In this document: in pieces, positions 5,967 through 10,292 of the stretch
Numbering within the stretch: position 1 is the stretch's first letter
Layout: every line of letters begins with the position of its first letter
Assembly: GCA_041621755.1 (NCBI GenBank)
Contig: JBFKAE010000117.1
Location: forward strand, 1 to 10,292
Reading direction: 5' to 3'
DNA from: Sphingosinicella sp041621755
GTDB taxonomy: Bacteria; Pseudomonadota; Alphaproteobacteria; Sphingomonadales; Sphingomonadaceae
Length of the DNA: 10,292 bases
Notes under the pieces: generated by a model
The model's database searches: none
Told to the model about the DNA's origin: nothing
The model's input: the letters and a program-made list of their open reading frames with translations, nothing else
Program-made: the position numbers and the translations under genes

Positions 5967-7083
5967 AACCGGTACTGAAACCGCGTACAGGGCGCTTGTT
6001 GATGCTGGAGAGCTTAACCCTGATGTCGATCAGGCTGCTGCAGCAGCACGACTTGATGTGCTTCAGACTGAACTTGAAGAACCAGAGAAAAAATACGGTG
6101 TTTTAAGCAAAATATTTTTTCGTCATAAACCTGCGAAACCGCGCGGCGTTTATCTGTGGGGTTCGGTCGGGCGCGGCAAGTCGATGTTGATGGACCTGTT
6201 CTTCAGCCACGTCGACATTGCATCGAAGCGCCGTGTGCATTTTCATGAATTCATGCTTGAAGTGCACAGCGCGCTGCACGCCTGGCGTGCGAAAAATGTT
6301 GATGATCCGATTATTCGCGTCGCCAGTGACGTGGCGCATGGCGCGCGCCTGCTGGCGTTCGATGAAATGCAGGTGACGAATGTTGCCGACGCAATGATCC
6401 TTTCGCGGCTGTTTACCGCGTTGATGGCAAGCGGGGTGACTGTTGTCGCGACATCGAACCGACCACCGCGCGACCTTTACAAGGATGGACTGAACCGTGA
6501 CCTGTTCCTGCCGTTCATCGATCTGATCGAATCGGAACTTGATGTGCGTGGGCTGAATGGGCCGACAGATTATCGTCTTGATCGTCTTGGTGGCATGCCG
6601 ACCTATTATACGCCAAACAGCACGGAAACGAGCCAAGCGCTGTCGGAGTTGTTCTTTCGCTTAACCGACTATCCGCCAGAAGATCGTGCGCATGTGCCGT
6701 CAGAAAGCATCCCGGTTTATGGCGGTCGGGAACTCTTCGTGCCGAAGTCGTTAAAGGGGGTCGCGGTGTTTTCGTTCAAGCGTCTGTGTGGTCAGCCACG
6801 CGGCGCGGCGGATTATCTGGCGATTGCGCGACATTTTCACACAGTCTTTATGGTCGGGGTGCCGGTGATGGGACCCGAACACAGGAACGAGGCGTCGCGC
6901 TTTATTGCGCTCATCGATGCGCTTTACGAGTATCGTGTCAAGCTGCTGATGGGGGCCGACGCCATGCCCGCGGCGCTTTATGCAATGGGTGATGGAACGT
7001 TTGAATTTGAACGCACGATTTCGCGGCTTATGGAAATGCAATCGGCAGATTACATGGCCCAAGGTCATGGCGCAGCAGTTTAA
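5959..7083 (+). CDS. zapE: Cell division protein ZapE / AFG1-family ATPase
   Basis: This encodes 374 residues, the normal length for the family. P-loop ATPase features are YLWGSVGRGKSMLMD (Walker A, GSVGRGKS at 68-75), LLAFDEMQVTNVADAMIL (Walker B, DE at 135-136), and VVATSNRPPRDLYKDGLNR, which holds the sensor-like TSN and the family arginine. The end matches the usual SRLMEMQSADY. Bacterial ZapE is known to act at the FtsZ ring, and mitochondrial AFG1/LACE1 works in inner-membrane protein quality control. The start is GTG, overlapping the stop of the nucleotidyltransferase gene by 8 bases, and the next in-frame Met is at residue 76, inside the P-loop region, so the GTG is secure. Codon usage matches its neighbours. 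Its position just ahead of mdh-sucCD is a recurrent alphaproteobacterial arrangement. Confidence 0.92.
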   Translation: MARTGTETAYRALVDAGELNPDVDQAAAAARLDVLQTELEEPEKKYGVLSKIFFRHKPAKPRGVYLWGSVGRGKSMLMDLFFSHVDIASKRRVHFHEFMLEVHSALHAWRAKNVDDPIIRVASDVAHGARLLAFDEMQVTNVADAMILSRLFTALMASGVTVVATSNRPPRDLYKDGLNRDLFLPFIDLIESELDVRGLNGPTDYRLDRLGGMPTYYTPNSTETSQALSELFFRLTDYPPEDRAHVPSESIPVYGGRELFVPKSLKGVAVFSFKRLCGQPRGAADYLAIARHFHTVFMVGVPVMGPEHRNEASRFIALIDALYEYRVKLLMGADAMPAALYAMGDGTFEFERTISRLMEMQSADYMAQGHGAAV

Positions 7084-7125
7084 AGGGCAGGCCGCGTACA
7101 TCGATACCGTGGCGCATTGGCATCC

Positions 7126-7146
7126 TTGTCACGAATTGTATTGACA
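7126..7146 (+). promoter_or_regulatory. Candidate -35 element and dyad upstream of mdh-sucCD
   Basis: TTGACA at 7141-7146 is a perfect -35 consensus, but no good -10 lies 16-18 bases downstream (only AATTCC-like sequence near 7163-7169). Its TGACA also forms an inverted repeat with TGTCA at 7127-7131, with 10 bases between the arms. The gap between zapE and mdh is 158 bases, the longest in the window, so a promoter for the TCA operon is expected here. The exact assignment is tentative. Confidence 0.35.
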
Positions 7147-7223
7147 CAGGCGAATTTCGTCCAATTCCGTTGTTGCAGTGCAGCGGACATGCCGCTATCC
7201 GGTGCCCCGAACTCAGCAGACCC

Positions 7224-7230
7224 AGAAGGA
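7224..7230 (+). promoter_or_regulatory. Ribosome binding site fixing the mdh start
   Basis: AGAAGGA lies 11 bases before ATG 7242. It supports the start that gives MARNKIALIGAG, rather than a longer in-frame reading from TTG 7170 that would add 24 non-family residues. Confidence 0.8.
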
Positions 7231-7241
7231 AACTCCCCAGC

Positions 7242-8204
7242 ATGGCACGCAATAAAATTGCTTTGATCGGCGCCGGTATGATTGGTGGCACGCTCGCCCA
7301 CCTCGTCGGTTTGAAAGAACTTGGTGACGTTGTTCTGTTTGATATTGCCGAAGGTATGCCCGCCGGAAAGGCGCTCGACCTGAGCCAGTCTTCACCCGTC
7401 GAAGGTTTTGACGCGCAATTGAAGGGCACCAGCGATTACGCCGATATTGCAGGCGCCGACGTTTGCATCGTGACGGCCGGCGTCGCTCGCAAGCCGGGAA
7501 TGAGCCGCGATGATCTGCTCGGCATCAATTTGAAGGTCATGAAGTCGGTCGGTGAGGGCATCAAGAAGCATGCGCCGAATGCCTTTGTTATCTGCATCAC
7601 CAACCCGCTTGATGCGATGGTCTGGGCGCTGCGCGAATTTTCGGGTCTTCCTGCCAATAAGGTTGTCGGCATGGCGGGCGTGCTTGATTCGGCGCGTTTC
7701 CGCTATTTCCTTGCTGACGAATTCGATGTTTCGGTCGAAGACGTGACGGCGTTCGTGCTTGGTGGCCACGGTGACACGATGGTTCCGGTTCCAGCTTACT
7801 CAACCGTTGCCGGTATTCCGATCCCCGATCTCATCAAGATGGGTTGGACGAGCCAGGACAAGATCGACGCGATTGTCGACCGCACGCGCAAAGGCGGCGG
7901 CGAGATTGTCGGGTTGCTGGGCAATGGCAGCGCCTATTACGCGCCCGCGTCCTCGGCGATCGCAATGGCGGACAGCTATTTGAAGGACAAGCGCCGGGTT
8001 CTCCCCTGTGCGGCTTACCTTGAAGGGCAATATGGCGTTGACGGTATGTATGTCGGCGTACCGGTCATCATCGGCGAAGAGGGTGTCGAAAAAATCATCG
8101 AAATCGACCTCGACGCTGAAGCCAAGAGCAATTTCAACACCTCGGTCGACGCGGTGAAGGAGCTGATGGCTGCTTGCCGCGAAATCGACGGATCGCTGAA
8201 ATAA
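7242..8204 (+). CDS. mdh: Malate dehydrogenase (LDH-like type)
   Basis: This encodes 320 residues, the standard length for the LDH-like malate dehydrogenases of alphaproteobacteria. It oxidises malate to oxaloacetate with NAD in the cytosolic TCA cycle. The N-terminus is a Rossmann fold with GAGMIGG (10-16) and D34, which prefers NAD over NADP. The substrate arginines are R83 and R89 in ARKPGMSRDDL. R83 in the mobile loop is what favours malate over lactate, where LDH has glutamine. Next come TNPLDAM, the LDSARF motif with D149 and R152, and the proton-relay H176 in GGHGDTMVP. The ATG is chosen from the ribosome site AGAAGGA. The gene heads the mdh-sucC-sucD operon, with 16 bases to sucC, so three consecutive TCA activities are made together. 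Confidence 0.97.
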   Translation: MARNKIALIGAGMIGGTLAHLVGLKELGDVVLFDIAEGMPAGKALDLSQSSPVEGFDAQLKGTSDYADIAGADVCIVTAGVARKPGMSRDDLLGINLKVMKSVGEGIKKHAPNAFVICITNPLDAMVWALREFSGLPANKVVGMAGVLDSARFRYFLADEFDVSVEDVTAFVLGGHGDTMVPVPAYSTVAGIPIPDLIKMGWTSQDKIDAIVDRTRKGGGEIVGLLGNGSAYYAPASSAIAMADSYLKDKRRVLPCAAYLEGQYGVDGMYVGVPVIIGEEGVEKIIEIDLDAEAKSNFNTSVDAVKELMAACREIDGSLK

Positions 8205-8220
8205 AAGGACGTAAATCCAG

Positions 8221-9420
8221 ATGAATATCCATGAATATCAGGCGAAGGCGTTGCTCGCTAAGTTCGGTGCGCCAATTTCAAAAGGCTTTCCGGCCTTTAC
8301 GCCCGATGATGCGGTTGATGCCGCAGCCCAGCTTCCCGGACCCGTTTACGTCGTAAAATCGCAGATCCATGCTGGTGGCCGTGGCAAGGGCAAGTTCAAA
8401 GGCCTTGGCCCCGACGCCAAAGGCGGCGTCCGAGTCGTCAAGAGCATCGACGATGTCCGCGACAACGCTGCTGAAATGCTCGGCCGGGTTCTGGTCACGC
8501 ACCAGACCGGACCTGAAGGCAAGGAAGTCAAACGCCTTTACATTGAAGACGGCGCGGCTATCAAAAACGAGTATTACCTCTCGATGCTCGTCGATCGCGC
8601 GTCGGGACGACTGGCTTTCGTGGTTTCGACCGAAGGCGGCATGGATATCGAAGAAGTCGCGGCGGAAACGCCCGAAAAGATCCACACCATCAGCATCGAC
8701 CCGGCGACCGGCTTCATGCCGCATCACGGGCGCGGCGTTGCAGCAGCGCTGAAGCTGAAAGGTGACACGGCAAAGCAGGCCGCAAAGGTCGCAAAGCAGC
8801 TCTATACGGCGTTCACGTCGACTGACGCTGCGCTGCTGGAGATAAACCCGCTGATCCAGACCGAAAGTGGCGATATCGTCGTCCTCGACGCCAAGATGGG
8901 TTTTGATGGCAACGCGCTTTTCCGTCACCCCGACATTATGGAACTTCGCGACGAAAGCGAAGAAGACGCGATGGAGATCGAGGCGTCGAAATACGACCTT
9001 GCCTATGTCAAGCTTGACGGCAATATCGGTTGCATGGTGAACGGCGCAGGCCTTGCCATGGCAACGATGGACATCATCAAGCTGAACGGCGCAGAGCCTG
9101 CAAACTTCCTTGACGTTGGCGGCGGCGCCACCACGGAAAAGGTAACCGCAGCGTTCAAGATCATCCTCAATGACCCGGCGGTCGAAGGCATTCTCGTCAA
9201 TATTTTTGGCGGCATCATGCGCTGTGATATTATTGCCGAGGGCATCGTTGCAGCCGCGAAGGAAGTGAACCTTTCCGTCCCCCTCGTCGTGCGTCTCGAA
9301 GGCACGAACGTCGATCAGGGCAAGACTATCCTCGCCGACAGTGGACTGCCCATCGTTTCGGCTGACAATCTCGGCGATGCTGCGCAAAAGATCGTCGCAC
9401 AAGTGAAAAAGGCAGCCTGA
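8221..9420 (+). CDS. sucC: Succinyl-CoA synthetase beta subunit (ADP-forming)
   Basis: This encodes 399 residues, close to the usual ~390-400. With SucD it interconverts succinyl-CoA and succinate with substrate-level phosphorylation of a nucleoside diphosphate. The N-terminal ATP-grasp half shows MNIHEYQAK, KSQIHAGGRGKGKFKG (46-61), LLEINPL (205-211) and LDAKMGFDGNALFR (222-235), which bind nucleotide and Mg. The C-terminal ligase half shows DGNIGCMVNGAGLAM (266-280), FLDVGGGAT, NIFGGIMRCD (327-336) and RLEGTN (358-363), which close over the alpha subunit's phosphohistidine. AAGGA (8205-8209) is the ribosome site, 11 bases from the ATG and directly after the mdh stop. The stop is 4 bases ahead of sucD, so the two subunits are probably translationally coupled. 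Confidence 0.97.
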   Translation: MNIHEYQAKALLAKFGAPISKGFPAFTPDDAVDAAAQLPGPVYVVKSQIHAGGRGKGKFKGLGPDAKGGVRVVKSIDDVRDNAAEMLGRVLVTHQTGPEGKEVKRLYIEDGAAIKNEYYLSMLVDRASGRLAFVVSTEGGMDIEEVAAETPEKIHTISIDPATGFMPHHGRGVAAALKLKGDTAKQAAKVAKQLYTAFTSTDAALLEINPLIQTESGDIVVLDAKMGFDGNALFRHPDIMELRDESEEDAMEIEASKYDLAYVKLDGNIGCMVNGAGLAMATMDIIKLNGAEPANFLDVGGGATTEKVTAAFKIILNDPAVEGILVNIFGGIMRCDIIAEGIVAAAKEVNLSVPLVVRLEGTNVDQGKTILADSGLPIVSADNLGDAAQKIVAQVKKAA

Positions 9421-9424
9421 CCAA

Positions 9425-10292
9425 ATGAGCATCCTCATCAACAAAGACACCAAGGTTCTCTGTCAGGGACTGACCGGCAATACCGCGACTTTCCACACCG
9501 AAGCGGCGATCGCATATGGCACCAAAATGGTCGGCGGCGTTGTTCCGGGTAAAGGCGGGCAGGAGCATCTTGGCCTTCCCGTATTTGGCACCATGCGCGA
9601 AGCGATGGACGCGACCAAGGCCGACGCTAGCGTCGTTTACGTACCGCCGCCCTTTGCCGCCGATTCGATTCTGGAGGCGATTGAAGCTGAAGTGCCGCTT
9701 ATCATTTGCATCACCGAAGGCATTCCTGTGCTCGACATGGTGCCGGTGAAGCGGGCGCTTACGGGATCGAAATCGCGGCTGATCGGGCCGAACTGCCCCG
9801 GCGTTCTGACACCTGACGAATGCAAGATCGGCATCATGCCGGGCAATATCTTCAAAAAGGGTTCGGTCGGTGTGGTATCGCGTTCAGGGACGCTTACCTA
9901 TGAAGCCGTGCACCAGACAAGCGCGGTTGGCCTTGGTCAGACGAGCGCGGTCGGCATTGGCGGGGATCCCGTCAATGGTACGAATTTCATCGATGTTCTG
10001 GATCTTTATCTCAATGATCCTGAAACCAAATCGATCATCATGATCGGCGAAATCGGTGGTTCGGCTGAGGAAGAAGCAGCCGACTTCATCAAATCGCACA
10101 AGATCAAGAAGCCTATGGTAGGCTTTATCGCCGGACGCACGGCGCCAAAGGGTCGGACAATGGGCCATGCAGGCGCGATTGTATCTGGCGGCAAAGGCGG
10201 CGCTGAAGACAAGATTGCAGCGATGGAAGCTGCCGGGATTGTCGTCTCGCCAAGCCCGTCCGAGCTTGGCACAACGCTGATGAAGCTGTTGA
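9425..10292 (+). CDS. sucD: Succinyl-CoA synthetase alpha subunit, cut by the window end
   Basis: The frame gives 289 residues and is still open at the edge, so only a handful of residues should be missing. The N-terminal CoA-binding domain starts with SILINKDTKVLCQGLTGNTATFH and continues with VPGKGGQEHLGLPVF. The central region has YVPPPFAADSI, ITEGIPVLD and GPNCPGV. The second half carries SRSGTLTYEA, GIGGDP and GEIGGSAEEEAA (the glutamate that stabilises the phosphohistidine). The phosphorylated histidine itself is H248 (codon 10166-10168) in TMGHAGAIVSGGKG. Active-site residues are all intact. It follows sucC by 4 bases. In related genomes sucA and sucB usually come next, but that lies outside this window. 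Confidence 0.96.
   Translation, partial: MSILINKDTKVLCQGLTGNTATFHTEAAIAYGTKMVGGVVPGKGGQEHLGLPVFGTMREAMDATKADASVVYVPPPFAADSILEAIEAEVPLIICITEGIPVLDMVPVKRALTGSKSRLIGPNCPGVLTPDECKIGIMPGNIFKKGSVGVVSRSGTLTYEAVHQTSAVGLGQTSAVGIGGDPVNGTNFIDVLDLYLNDPETKSIIMIGEIGGSAEEEAADFIKSHKIKKPMVGFIAGRTAPKGRTMGHAGAIVSGGKGGAEDKIAAMEAAGIVVSPSPSELGTTLMKLL

Noticed and set aside
7182..7196. AGCGG/CCGCT hairpin in the mdh leader
   Set aside because: A five-pair stem is expected by chance at this GC content, and I see no surrounding structure matching a known suc or mdh leader RNA.
7170..7241. Longer N-terminus for malate dehydrogenase starting at TTG 7170
   Set aside because: The extra 24 residues do not resemble the family, while ATG 7242 has a good AGAAGGA site and starts directly at the Rossmann strand.
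8278..9453. A 391-residue open frame on the minus strand covering nearly all of sucC
   Set aside because: It is antisense to an unmistakable sucC, shows no recognisable domain, and has Cys/His/Arg-rich composition typical of the reverse reading of a GC-rich codon-biased gene.
9914..9961. Tandem 8-residue repeat QTSAVGLG/QTSAVGIG in SucD
   Set aside because: This segment is conserved with a similar rhythm in other SucD proteins (for example QTTDYGFGQSTCVGIG, recalled from E. coli), so it is a family feature and not a new duplication.

Overview
The window looks like a chromosomal core region of an alphaproteobacterium, most likely of the order Sphingomonadales. Support comes from the moderately high GC, the gene order zapE-mdh-sucC-sucD that is typical of alphaproteobacteria, a membrane-anchored class I cytochrome c, and the style of the prephenate dehydratase and lactate-dehydrogenase-like proteins. 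The genus cannot be fixed from the sequence alone. I see no phage, transposon, CRISPR array, tRNA or rRNA, and no gap between genes exceeds about 160 bases.

Left part (1-2400). A truncated FMN-dependent alpha-hydroxy-acid dehydrogenase (LldD family) runs in from the left edge and ends 3 bases from a convergent two-gene minus-strand operon. That operon encodes a six-helix MsrQ/ferric-reductase-like haem membrane protein and a small secreted PepSY-domain protein, with an 8-base overlap. Its start is preceded by a 19-bp palindrome resembling a Fur box and has no clear ribosome binding site. Divergent from it is a lipoprotein with an extensin-like C-terminal domain.

Middle (2400-7083). A LOG-family nucleotide-processing protein is separated from a convergent membrane-anchored cytochrome c by one perfect bidirectional terminator. 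Divergent from the cytochrome is prephenate dehydratase (phenylalanine synthesis). A MobA-like nucleotidyltransferase of unknown substrate follows and overlaps, by 8 bases, the gene for the AFG1/ZapE-type ATPase.

Right part (7084-10292). This is a TCA-cycle operon: LDH-type malate dehydrogenase, then succinyl-CoA synthetase beta (sucC) and alpha (sucD, cut by the right edge a few residues before its expected end). A TTGACA element and a short dyad lie upstream of mdh.

Most of the window is ordinary housekeeping DNA and I found no convincing new multi-gene system. The best leads are the possibly iron-regulated MsrQ-like/PepSY pair, in which one normally conserved histidine is glutamine, and the uncharacterised nucleotidyltransferase coupled to zapE.
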